Source of the DNA: Oscillospiraceae bacterium
GTDB taxonomy: Bacteria > Bacillota > Clostridia > Oscillospirales > CAG-272
Assembly (NCBI GenBank): GCA_009779295.1
Contig: WREN01000007.1
Location: forward strand, 1-18,872
Reading direction: 5' to 3'
DNA: 18,872 nucleotides
The position numbers were made by a program, and so were the translations under genes. Below the pieces are notes generated by a model, which saw only the letters and a list, made by a program, of their open reading frames with translations, was not told the origin of the DNA and searched no databases. This document shows, piece after piece, positions 1 through 7,010 of the stretch (positions are counted from its first letter, which is position 1; every line of letters begins with the position of its first letter).

Positions 1-1082
1 GATGATGTGGCATGATAATTCAATACGCCGTCGCCCGTGTTGGTAAGTTTCGTTTCGATTCCCGTATCAATGTCGATTTTATATATGTTGGACCCGGTAT
101 CGCTATCTTTTTTTGTGTAATAAACTACGTGTTCGTTTTTATTATTCGACCAAACAGGAACACAAGAACTTCCTTCGTGATAATCATAAACGTCAAGGAA
201 CAATACCGCACCGAAATATCCGCCGCGATCCGCGAGATCTCTCAAATTTTCACCGTCAATATCAACTACATAAACAGTATCTGCCGTAACATTGCTCCTG
301 CCGGCAACAAATAATACATATTTACCGTCGGGTGAACGTGTCGGGGCAAAATTGAAATTCTGTTTTGTATCTATATATTTTGTCGTACCGTCGGGGTACT
401 CTATATAAATTTTATAATCGGTCTGACGTATTATTATACCGTCCTCTGAAACGGTAGGCGTATATGTATGTCCGAGTGTCTCGTCTGAAAGTGGCCTTTT
501 ATCGGTATAATCAAGCGCACAGGTGTATGTCACCTGATTCTGACCTATCTGCGCCGAAAAGATATATCTGTCGCCCGAACGGTAAAAACCTGTGCAGTAA
601 TCGGACACTTTTTCAATTTCGGTTATATCTGTAGCTTCACCGGTTTGAAAATTGTATTTCCATGTGTGAAGAATTTTTTTGCCGTCCTCAAAAATAAATG
701 TTCTTCCTTTTTCTTCTTTTTGAGCATGTTCCTCTTCCGTCCATCCACGTGAGAATCTCAATTCGTCGTCGCTATCCCATCCGGCAAATTGAACTGACCA
801 TTCTTTATCGCCCTCAAATTTATAATCTGCGGCTATCTCGAAAGGTTCGTGTACAACACCATCGTCGGTAATGTTGACGACATAAGACCTCATCGTAGCT
901 ACATTGGCATATCTGCCCGCCTCAAGATTAGTTTTCAATTGAGTGTAGGCTATCCTGTAAACAACTTTCGGTTCTGCAATAATTTCCATTTCATCATCTT
1001 CTTCTGTAGTATTTTCCGCAACGTTTCCTGCGCAGGAAATTAAAATTATGAAAATAAATAAAATTAATAAAAATCTTTTCAT
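1..1082 (-). CDS. Lipoprotein with TolB/WD40-like beta-propeller repeats (3' end outside window)
   Basis: The frame is open from an ATG at 1082-1080 to the left edge, about 360 codons, with no stop. The N-terminus is a lipoprotein signal: MKRF, a hydrophobic stretch, then lipobox LIS-C followed by AGN. Downstream are repeated blade-like motifs: 'GTTKYIDT', 'APTRSPDGKYVLFVAGRSN', 'VYVVDIDGENLRDLA' and 'NIYKIDIDTGIETKLTNTGDG'. These resemble the PD40/TolB-type beta-propeller, in which each repeat has an S-PDG turn and a D-G-x-x-x-x-L segment. The protein should therefore be an exported, membrane-tethered propeller, probably a binding or scaffolding partner rather than an enzyme; no catalytic motif was seen. 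Its start overlaps the stop of the upstream solute-binding protein gene by one base (TAATG), so translation is probably coupled. It is the last visible gene of the leftward operon. The substrate is unknown. Confidence 0.82.
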   Translation of the reverse strand, partial: MKRFLLILFIFIILISCAGNVAENTTEEDDEMEIIAEPKVVYRIAYTQLKTNLEAGRYANVATMRSYVVNITDDGVVHEPFEIAADYKFEGDKEWSVQFAGWDSDDELRFSRGWTEEEHAQKEEKGRTFIFEDGKKILHTWKYNFQTGEATDITEIEKVSDYCTGFYRSGDRYIFSAQIGQNQVTYTCALDYTDKRPLSDETLGHTYTPTVSEDGIIIRQTDYKIYIEYPDGTTKYIDTKQNFNFAPTRSPDGKYVLFVAGRSNVTADTVYVVDIDGENLRDLADRGGYFGAVLFLDVYDYHEGSSCVPVWSNNKNEHVVYYTKKDSDTGSNIYKIDIDTGIETKLTNTGDGVLNYHATS

Positions 1083-2536
1083 TATTCGACCCCCATAAAA
1101 TAATCGATTACTTTATTAATGTTGATTTCAACTTTCGGCGTTATACTTTCAACATAAGATGAAAATTCTTGTTTCTCAACATAAAATAACAATTTTTCAA
1201 TATCAGCAAAAATGAAAATGTTACCGAAATCTGTTACGCGGTTCTTCAGTATCAAGCTGATGACTTCAGCGGATTCCGCATCACGAACGAATTTAGTCGT
1301 CAGGCATTTTTCATAATATTCGGGGATAACGGTGTTATATGAGGAACACGCCAGCGCTTCGAGAATGATTCCGGTACGTTCGATATTTTCCACTGTAGTC
1401 GGTACCACGGAGAGGAATAAACTCGGTATCGCCGTTAAATATTCCGTCTGAGTCTCATCGTATTTGGGTACGGGAAGAAGCCCGAAATCGTCTTCCATAT
1501 CGCGGAATTTAAATATATGGCTAAGCGCACCCATAAAGAATAAAGATTGTCCGTTCCTGAAATTTACCGATTCAACACCCGTTAAGGGAATTTTGAAAAA
1601 TACATCCGATTCATAATAATCCTTGAATACTTTTTCATAAATATCGGCGGCTTTTTGGTTTCCCGGCAAAGCGAAATAGGGAAGATCGTCCTTATCTTTT
1701 GATACGGTATATACATTTGCCCCGTTGAAAAAGTTAAATACTAAATACGGTTCATTGGAAGTAAAACCGAATTGATCGCCGTCAGATATAATTCCGTCGC
1801 CGTTCAAATCCGCTACCGCCGCCTGAGCCAAACTTAACATGTTATCATAAGTCCATTTCCCGCTAAGAACCAGATCGTAAATGTTTTCAAGCTGTAAATT
1901 TTCGTGTAAATTTTTATTGAATACAATATTGTTTACGCTATTGTATGCGATCAAGTTATAATCAGGAACGCCGAAATACGATATTTTATTGACGGTAAGC
2001 GACGAAATCATCTTATCGCCGCCCCAGTACGGCTTTTTCAGGTCAATGTATTCCACATCCTGCAACGGATACAACAGATTTTCCATAGCTGCGGCAACCG
2101 CAATGCGTTCGATCATCCAAATCAAGTCATATGTGGAGTCTCCGGAAGTCACTAATTTTTTAACGTATGCCGAATTCCAGAAGTCTGTATAGAGCGTAGA
2201 TGTAATTTTAACGTTAAACCTTTCCTCGGTTTCAATGGTTCGTTTGTAAATCGCGTCGTTTAAAACGTCGCCGTTGTAGTTATCCACAATTACCGTAAAA
2301 TCGTGGTATTGATAATCCATTGTAAGTATGTTAAATTCCGCGCCGCCGAAATTTTTCGCCGGCAGATTGTCGTCCATATATACCCACGCGTCGCCGAAAG
2401 TCCAATCTTTATTTTCAACTGTGAGTTGATTTTCCTTCGTTGTAGTTTCAGCGGAAGAATTACTTCCGCTTGAACACGCAGATATAAATGACATGATTAG
2501 CAATAAAATTAAACTTAATGCAATAATTCTTTTCAT
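1082..2536 (-). CDS. Extracellular solute-binding lipoprotein (ABC transporter family 1-like)
   Basis: 484 aa. A lipoprotein signal ends at Cys21 (lipobox ISAC), followed by a Ser-rich linker. The body has the features of a Bacillota family-1 type solute-binding protein: 'KNFGGAEFNILT' near residue 61, 'NDAIYKRTIETEERFNVKI' near 93, 'SGDSTYDLIW' near 131, and 'GLLPVPKYDETQ' in the C-terminal half. It is clearly paralogous to the protein at 3773-5218 (shared LPxKN, NGDxxNDxIYxR, ERFNVK and PxPKYDE blocks). A calcium-loop-like segment, DLNGDGIISDGDQFGF, lies at about residues 243-258. The role is presumably capture of a sugar or related solute outside the membrane for an ABC importer, but no permease or ATPase gene lies in the window. 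The start follows a GGGGTGA ribosome site placed at the end of the preceding isomerase gene, 4 bp upstream. The ligand cannot be inferred. Confidence 0.85.
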   Translation of the reverse strand: MKRIIALSLILLLIMSFISACSSGSNSSAETTTKENQLTVENKDWTFGDAWVYMDDNLPAKNFGGAEFNILTMDYQYHDFTVIVDNYNGDVLNDAIYKRTIETEERFNVKITSTLYTDFWNSAYVKKLVTSGDSTYDLIWMIERIAVAAAMENLLYPLQDVEYIDLKKPYWGGDKMISSLTVNKISYFGVPDYNLIAYNSVNNIVFNKNLHENLQLENIYDLVLSGKWTYDNMLSLAQAAVADLNGDGIISDGDQFGFTSNEPYLVFNFFNGANVYTVSKDKDDLPYFALPGNQKAADIYEKVFKDYYESDVFFKIPLTGVESVNFRNGQSLFFMGALSHIFKFRDMEDDFGLLPVPKYDETQTEYLTAIPSLFLSVVPTTVENIERTGIILEALACSSYNTVIPEYYEKCLTTKFVRDAESAEVISLILKNRVTDFGNIFIFADIEKLLFYVEKQEFSSYVESITPKVEININKVIDYFMGVE

Positions 2537-2540
2537 AATT

Positions 2541-3320
2541 TCACCCCAATTTCTTTTTCAAAAAATCATAACTCGATTTTATCGAATCAAACACGTCCCG
2601 TTTACAAAAATCCTGTTCAATAATAAATTCCTCGACGCCGATTTCTTTCGCCGTGTTGATAATCCCGTCCCAGTTCAAATTGCCTTCGCCGACCGGAGCA
2701 AAACAAAACGGTATGCTTTCCTTAATACCTTCAAGCTGCATGATCGCGTAATCCTTCGCGTGGATCCAATTCGTGCGTCCCGCGAACATCTTCAAAGCGG
2801 AAGACGGTTCAGTACCCGCGCTTGTGAGCCAAAATACGTCCGGCTCAAAATATACGTTGTTCTTATCGGTTTCGTTCAACAGAATATCAATCCCGCGGAT
2901 TCCTCCGAAATTGACAAACTCAAACGCGTGGAAATGATAAATATATTTGAATCCCGCAGCTGTAAACATTTCGCCGTCGCGGTCGATTATTTCGGCAAAC
3001 TTTCTATATCCGTCAGCCGCTGCGCACAAATCCGCCGGAATCGAACCTGTTTGAACGAGATTAGTGCCGAGAACAGAGGCGTTTGACAAAGCCGCGTCAA
3101 ACTGTTCCTTTGACCCGCCGGAAGGGAAGTATACCGCGTCCGATCTCATACCGTAACCGTCAAGAATCTTCTTGAGTTCCGTCACGGTGAGATAGCCGGG
3201 GATTCCCATTTGCAGCAGTTTAATACCGATAGCCGAAATCTTATCAAGTGTCGATATAAAATCTTCGTAAATTTGGATTTGGTCGCGGACAGTATACATT
3301 TGCAGTCCGATTTTTATCAT
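2541..3320 (-). CDS. Sugar phosphate isomerase/epimerase, xylose-isomerase-like TIM barrel
   Basis: 259 aa, the normal length for this TIM-barrel family (AP endonuclease 2 / xylose isomerase-like). The N-terminus 'MIKIGLQMYTVRDQI' is characteristic of the sugar phosphate isomerase/epimerase branch (IolE/IolI-type relatives). Expected metal and substrate residues are visible: H129, H131 and E134 in 'YHFHAFEF', D161 in 'EPDVFW', H187 in 'HAKDY', E212 in 'VGEGNLNWDGI' and E235 in 'IIEQD'. It is probably a cytosolic enzyme that isomerises or epimerises a sugar or polyol (or a phosphorylated one). The exact substrate cannot be read from the sequence. It lies between two solute-binding lipoprotein genes on the same strand, so its substrate may be the solute they capture. 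An AAAGGAG site lies 10 bp before the ATG. The stop is TGA, which shows that TGA is a stop codon here. Confidence 0.85.
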   Translation of the reverse strand: MIKIGLQMYTVRDQIQIYEDFISTLDKISAIGIKLLQMGIPGYLTVTELKKILDGYGMRSDAVYFPSGGSKEQFDAALSNASVLGTNLVQTGSIPADLCAAADGYRKFAEIIDRDGEMFTAAGFKYIYHFHAFEFVNFGGIRGIDILLNETDKNNVYFEPDVFWLTSAGTEPSSALKMFAGRTNWIHAKDYAIMQLEGIKESIPFCFAPVGEGNLNWDGIINTAKEIGVEEFIIEQDFCKRDVFDSIKSSYDFLKKKLG

Positions 3321-3358
3321 TTTAATTTCACTCCTTTAAAATATTGGTTCTGTATTTA

Positions 3359-3772
3359 CTATAATATTATAATCGAATTTTTCACCGTTATAACGGAAGC
3401 GTCATTAGCGAAACATATTACTTCACTTTCGTCTCTACAATAATAGCTGCATCGGAGTTCTTTTACTTTCAAGCCCATGAACATATCGCCCTCTTGGACT
3501 AACGTCGGCGGTATGGATTTTTCATATGCGTTCGTTAAAACGGCAAAAGGGAAGTATTCTTCATACGAGTTCGGGCCCCAACTTATATGAAAAAATAATT
3601 TCCGCTCCACTCCGCCGATAGCAATCCGCATTGATTTGAATTCGTCAACTTCGATGACGTTGATATATTCCTCAATTTCTTGCAATGTTGTAGTTTCCTC
3701 AGGAACGATTACTGTTTCTTATTTGCATCCTAACAAAACTAAAACCAAAATTACGAATACTATCTTCTTCAT
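3359..3772 (-). pseudogene. Small lipoprotein gene interrupted by an in-frame TAA directly after the lipobox
   Basis: Reading from an ATG at 3772-3770, the frame gives MKKIVFVILVLVLLGC (a good lipoprotein signal with lipobox LLGC, Cys16), then Lys17, then a TAA stop at 3721-3719. The same frame then stays open for 120 further codons to a TAG at 3361-3359. The ATG sits immediately after the stop of the upstream solute-binding protein gene (TAAATG), as expected for a coupled operon gene. The remainder contains 'ETVIVPEETTT', 'SMRIAIGGVERKLFF' and 'GDMFMGLKVKELRC', with no recognised domain. A TTG at 3685 with GAGGA 10 bp upstream could restart translation, but the product would lack the lipid anchor. 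Either a single-base nonsense change has killed the gene, or the sequence has an error at this base. The reading frame past the stop looks intact, so the event would be recent. Confidence 0.72.
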
Positions 3773-5218
3773 TTACTGCACGGCTTTGTATTGCGAAACA
3801 AGAGAAGCAAGAGCATTTTTATAAATGTCTTGGTTTTCACTATATGAAGCGGTGAAATCCGTGATCGTTCCGTTTGCCATGTTTTCAAACAATTCCGCAA
3901 TGTTACCGAGCAAATGGGTGTGCGACAAACCGAAGTTATATTTTAATCCGGCGCGAATAGTATCTAATGTGTCTTCGGAAGCATCGTCTCTGCCATTAGC
4001 TTTTTTTAACAGTAATTCATAATAATCAATCACGACGGTTTTATATCCTCCGGCGCATAACGCTTCGGTGATTATTCCGCTCATTTCTTTATCGCCAAGC
4101 GATTTCGTGAATGCTACCATCGTCGCGCTGTTCAATGTCGTCGTGTAGTATTTATCCTGATATTCGTCATATTTAGGATACGGTATTATTCCGAAATTTT
4201 GAGTCATTGCATTGCGAAGTTTGACCGCGTCACCGAGGAATCCGCTCATGAATAACGCTTTCCCACCCGTAAATTCCGCCGGATATTCAGAAGGGAATAT
4301 CGTGCTGACTGCGTCATTCTTGATAACGTTCTTGCCCTTATACAAATCCAAAATCCTGCCCGCTACTTTCTTAGCCTTATCGGTATTGAAATCCAAAGTC
4401 GGAAAACCGTCCGTACCGTTCTTTGTAACAGGCGCGTTAAGCGAGATGATAAACTGTTCGGGATGGTTGATTGTGCTGGAAACAAGTCCGTTAAAACTTC
4501 TGCCTCCTTCGAGCGAAAGTTCAACAAAACGGTCGAAATTCCACGCATCTCCGTTCACAAGGTCGATCGGACTCTTCAAACTGTTCGCGCCGATTATATC
4601 GTCATTGAAAAACACAACGAATATATCCTGCCACATAGAAATAGATAAATCTCCGACCGCCATATACAATTTGCCGTTTACGGCCAATGTGTCGTTTGCG
4701 CCCTGCGCCCACCAGTTCTTTGTAAGATTAATATCAGACAACGTTTTAATATCGATAAGCGAACCATTAAGCGCGCTGTCAATCAAATCTTTCTGTGTCC
4801 CGAGGATCAAATCGTACTTGTTATCACCCGCCGCAGCGCTTTCATTAACCGCATTTACGAACGCGTCTCCCGCGGCGATTTTCATGAAGTTCAGTTTTAC
4901 GTTGAACCGTTCGCTCACGTCTTTATTGCGGTTGTAAATGGAATCGTTTACCAAATCGCCGTTATTTGAATTAACCGCGAATAAATTGTCGGTAATGGTC
5001 AGAACGTTAAAATCTTTCCCCGAATAATTTTTATCCGGAAGATCGTCGTTTTCCGTCGCGCGTTTTTCCAATTTGCTAACTTTGGGAGTGGAGGGTTTGT
5101 TACTGCTTGGCGTTGGATTATTCCCGCTGCCGCTGCCGGACGAATTTCCTCCGCACGAAACTACCATTATAGTAATCATAATTACTGTTAAAATTAAAGC
5201 TATGACTTTTTTTGCCAT
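3773..5218 (-). CDS. Extracellular solute-binding lipoprotein (ABC transporter family 1-like), operon-leading paralogue
   Basis: The chosen start is the ATG at 5218-5216, giving 481 aa. An upstream in-frame start at 5281 would lie inside the promoter, whereas AAGGAG lies 10 bp before 5218. The lipoprotein signal ends at Cys22 (lipobox VVSC), followed by a long Gly/Ser/Asn/Pro linker typical of surface lipoproteins. The core shares 'LPDKNYSGKDFNVLT', 'NGDLVNDSIYNR', 'SERFNVKL', 'GDNKYDLILG' and 'GIIPYPKYDEYQ' with the paralogue at 1082-2536, so the two arose by duplication and diverged. It should bind a solute outside the membrane for import. It is the first gene after a strong promoter (5253-5281). 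Its stop abuts the ATG of the broken small lipoprotein gene. No permease gene is visible. Ligand unknown. Confidence 0.86.
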   Translation of the reverse strand: MAKKVIALILTVIMITIMVVSCGGNSSGSGSGNNPTPSSNKPSTPKVSKLEKRATENDDLPDKNYSGKDFNVLTITDNLFAVNSNNGDLVNDSIYNRNKDVSERFNVKLNFMKIAAGDAFVNAVNESAAAGDNKYDLILGTQKDLIDSALNGSLIDIKTLSDINLTKNWWAQGANDTLAVNGKLYMAVGDLSISMWQDIFVVFFNDDIIGANSLKSPIDLVNGDAWNFDRFVELSLEGGRSFNGLVSSTINHPEQFIISLNAPVTKNGTDGFPTLDFNTDKAKKVAGRILDLYKGKNVIKNDAVSTIFPSEYPAEFTGGKALFMSGFLGDAVKLRNAMTQNFGIIPYPKYDEYQDKYYTTTLNSATMVAFTKSLGDKEMSGIITEALCAGGYKTVVIDYYELLLKKANGRDDASEDTLDTIRAGLKYNFGLSHTHLLGNIAELFENMANGTITDFTASYSENQDIYKNALASLVSQYKAVQ

Positions 5219-5252
5219 CGTTTTGCATCTCCTTCGATTATCTGTTTTATAT

Positions 5253-5281
5253 ATTATATCAATTAATAAAAATATTTTCAA
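5253..5281 (-). promoter_or_regulatory. Sigma-A promoter of the solute-binding lipoprotein operon
   Basis: On the minus strand, TTGAAA (5281-5276) is followed after exactly 17 bp by TATAAT (5258-5253). The -10 is preceded by TGA, an extended -10 arrangement. It lies 34 bp upstream of the ATG at 5218. The -35 lies inside the left arm of an 11-bp inverted repeat shared with the divergent promoter. Confidence 0.85.
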
Positions 5282-5299
5282 TAGTTTAATTGAAAATAT
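5272..5299. promoter_or_regulatory. Perfect 11-bp inverted repeat spanning both divergent -35 boxes (candidate operator)
   Basis: ATATTTTCAAT (5272-5282) and ATTGAAAATAT (5289-5299) are exact reverse complements with a 6-bp spacer. The centre at 5285.5 is also the exact midpoint of the two -35 boxes and the two -10 boxes. A dimeric regulator bound here would cover both -35 elements and control both operons together. The base match is seen directly; the regulator is not identified. Confidence 0.65.
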
Positions 5300-5318
5300 G
5301 TGTAATTAGTGGTATAAT
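5290..5318 (+). promoter_or_regulatory. Sigma-A promoter of mtnA-aldolase, very short leader
   Basis: TTGAAA (5290-5295), a 17-bp spacer, then TATAAT (5313-5318) preceded by TGG (extended -10). The expected transcript start near 5325 coincides with the first base of the ribosome binding site AGGATGTGAT (5325-5334). That site matches the canonical AGGAGGTGAT at 9 of 10 bases. The leader would be only about 14 nt. Confidence 0.85.
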
Positions 5319-5338
5319 TATTTTAGGATGTGATAAAT

Positions 5339-6388
5339 TTGAATGAAAATATATTAAAAATCGATACGGTTGACTTGCAGGACGATAAATTAGTCATAAT
5401 CGACCAGACAAAACTGCCGAACGAAACCGTTATTCTCAAACTAACCGACCAGCGTGATATTTGGCACGCCATAAAAACATTGCAAATCAGAGGCGCGCCC
5501 GCGATCGGAGTCGCGGCGGCTATCGGCATTTATCTCGCGGCGAAAGAGATTGATACGGACGATTTCAACGTTTTCAAAACAGAATTTGCAAAAGCTAAAA
5601 AATATTTGGCTTCGTCAAGGCCGACAGCGGTAAATTTATTCTGGGCGCTTGACCGAATGGAAAGCGTTATCTGCGAAAAACCTATTGCCGTAATAAAAGA
5701 ATTACTCCGCTTGGAAGCAATTAAAATCCGCGAGGAAGATATTGCGGCGAGTTATAAAATCGGCGAGTACGGATTAAGTCTGCTCCATGACGGCGACGGA
5801 ATCCTCACGCACTGCAACGCCGGGCAGCTCGCTACGGTCAGATACGGTACGGCGCTGGCTCCGATACATGTCGGACGCGAACGGGGTATGAACTTCAAAG
5901 TCTACACCGACGAAACGCGTCCTTTATTGCAAGGCATAAGACTGTCCGCTTACGAACTCGTCGCCGACGGCGTTGACACGACCGTTATCTGCGACAATAT
6001 GGCTTCGCAGGTGATGAAAAACGGTTGGATTCAAGCCGTCATCACGGGTGCGGACAGGATCGCCTCCAACGGCGACGCGTGCAATAAAATCGGCACTTCT
6101 GGCGTCGCGATACTGGCAAAATATTACAAAATTCCGTTTTACATCGCCGCACCGACTTCGACTATAGACATGAAAGTTTCGCGCGGCGAGGATATTACCA
6201 TTGAACAGCGCGATCCTGATGAAATTACGAAATTGTGGTACGAAAAATGTATGGCTCCGGAAGGCGCGAAGGTTTACAATCCGGCGTTCGATTTCGTGGA
6301 CAACGAACTCATCACAGCGATAATAACGGAGAAGGGGATTATATATCCCCCGTTTGAAAAAAATCTGAAAGAAATTATGGGTGAATAA
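5339..6388 (+). CDS. mtnA: S-methyl-5-thioribose-1-phosphate isomerase family protein (MtnA / 5-deoxyribose-1-phosphate isomerase)
   Basis: The TTG at 5339 is chosen as start because AGGATGTGAT lies 4 bp upstream; an in-frame GTG at 5330 sits inside that site. This gives 349 aa, the usual MtnA length. Family landmarks are present (numbered from the TTG): 'QIRGAPAIGVAAA' near 49, 'THCNAG' with catalytic Cys159, 'DETRPLLQG' near 190, and 'GADRIASNGD' with catalytic Asp239, matching Cys160/Asp240 of the Bacillus enzyme. The enzyme opens an aldose-1-phosphate ring to the 1-phospho-ketose. It may act on 5-methylthioribose-1-P or on 5-deoxyribose-1-P; close relatives do either. The next gene is a class II aldolase whose start is 1 bp after this stop, and no mtnB, mtnC, mtnD or mtnW type genes are visible. 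This points to the DHAP shunt rather than the classic methionine salvage pathway. The kinase or phosphorylase that makes its substrate is not in the window. Confidence 0.92.
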   Translation: MNENILKIDTVDLQDDKLVIIDQTKLPNETVILKLTDQRDIWHAIKTLQIRGAPAIGVAAAIGIYLAAKEIDTDDFNVFKTEFAKAKKYLASSRPTAVNLFWALDRMESVICEKPIAVIKELLRLEAIKIREEDIAASYKIGEYGLSLLHDGDGILTHCNAGQLATVRYGTALAPIHVGRERGMNFKVYTDETRPLLQGIRLSAYELVADGVDTTVICDNMASQVMKNGWIQAVITGADRIASNGDACNKIGTSGVAILAKYYKIPFYIAAPTSTIDMKVSRGEDITIEQRDPDEITKLWYEKCMAPEGAKVYNPAFDFVDNELITAIITEKGIIYPPFEKNLKEIMGE

Positions 6389-6389
6389 A

Positions 6390-7010
6390 ATGAGCGATAA
6401 TGAAATAATCATGCAGATAATCGATATTGGAAATAAAATGTACGAGCGGGGGTTTGTGGCGTCGAACGACGGGAATATAAGCGTCCGCGCCGAGGACGGC
6501 AACATCTGGGTCACGCCGACTATGGTTTCAAAGGGCGGAATGACGCCGGATATGATGATAAAACTTACACCCGGCGGAACGCTTGTCACAGGTAAACGCA
6601 AACCGTCAACCGAAGTCGCGATGCACTTGTGCTTGTACCGCGAGAACGCGAATATCAAGGCGGTGGTTCACGCCCACCCTGTAACCGCGACGTCGTTTTC
6701 TATCGCCGGAATCGCGCTCGACAAGCCGATTTATCCCGAAGCGTTGTTCAATTTAGGAAAAGTTCCGGTCGCGCCGTACGCGCAGCCCGGAACGATGGAA
6801 GTGCCGGAATCGATTAAGCCATACTGCCGGACGCACAAAGCCGTACTGCTCGCCAATCACGGCGCGCTGACGTGGGGAACGGATTCGACCGAGGCGTGGT
6901 ACCGTATGGAAGCGTTGGAGAATTACGCGAAGATCGTGCTGAATACATACTACATTTTGCGGCAGGCGAACGAGTTGACGGAGGAGCAGGCGAGGAAGTT
7001 TCTTAATTAG
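6390..7010 (+). CDS. Class II aldolase (L-fuculose-1-phosphate aldolase-like), probable DHAP-shunt aldolase
   Basis: ATG at 6390 with GGGTGA 5 bp upstream, giving 206 aa; an in-frame GTG at 6381 overlaps mtnA and is less likely. The protein matches the class II aldolase/adducin fold. Zinc ligands His94 and His96 are in 'VVHAHP', His157 is in 'LLANHGAL', and the catalytic Glu75 is in 'PSTEVAMH'. These positions are within about two residues of E. coli FucA (E73, H92, H94, H155). Together with the adjacent mtnA it should split 5-methylthioribulose-1-phosphate or 5-deoxyribulose-1-phosphate into DHAP plus methylthioacetaldehyde or acetaldehyde, in the cytosol. Fuculose- or rhamnulose-phosphate cleavage is possible on fold alone, but pairing with mtnA argues for the shunt. 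Its last 8 bases overlap, tail to tail, the end of the XRE regulator gene. Confidence 0.9.
   Translation: MSDNEIIMQIIDIGNKMYERGFVASNDGNISVRAEDGNIWVTPTMVSKGGMTPDMMIKLTPGGTLVTGKRKPSTEVAMHLCLYRENANIKAVVHAHPVTATSFSIAGIALDKPIYPEALFNLGKVPVAPYAQPGTMEVPESIKPYCRTHKAVLLANHGALTWGTDSTEAWYRMEALENYAKIVLNTYYILRQANELTEEQARKFLN

Noticed and set aside
2493..3086. 197-codon open frame on the plus strand
   Set aside because: Opposite the TIM-barrel isomerase gene; no ribosome site or family match.
3719..3721. Stop-codon read-through or an altered genetic code at the TAA
   Set aside because: Other genes end normally with TAA, TAG and TGA, and nothing downstream resembles a recoding signal, so nonsense mutation or sequence error is simpler.
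4212..4937. 241-codon open frame on the plus strand
   Set aside because: It lies wholly opposite the well-supported solute-binding lipoprotein gene, has no ribosome site and encodes no recognisable protein; it is an antisense shadow.
5924..6658. 244-codon open frame on the minus strand
   Set aside because: Opposite mtnA and the aldolase, both with intact catalytic motifs; its protein has no domain and no start signal.
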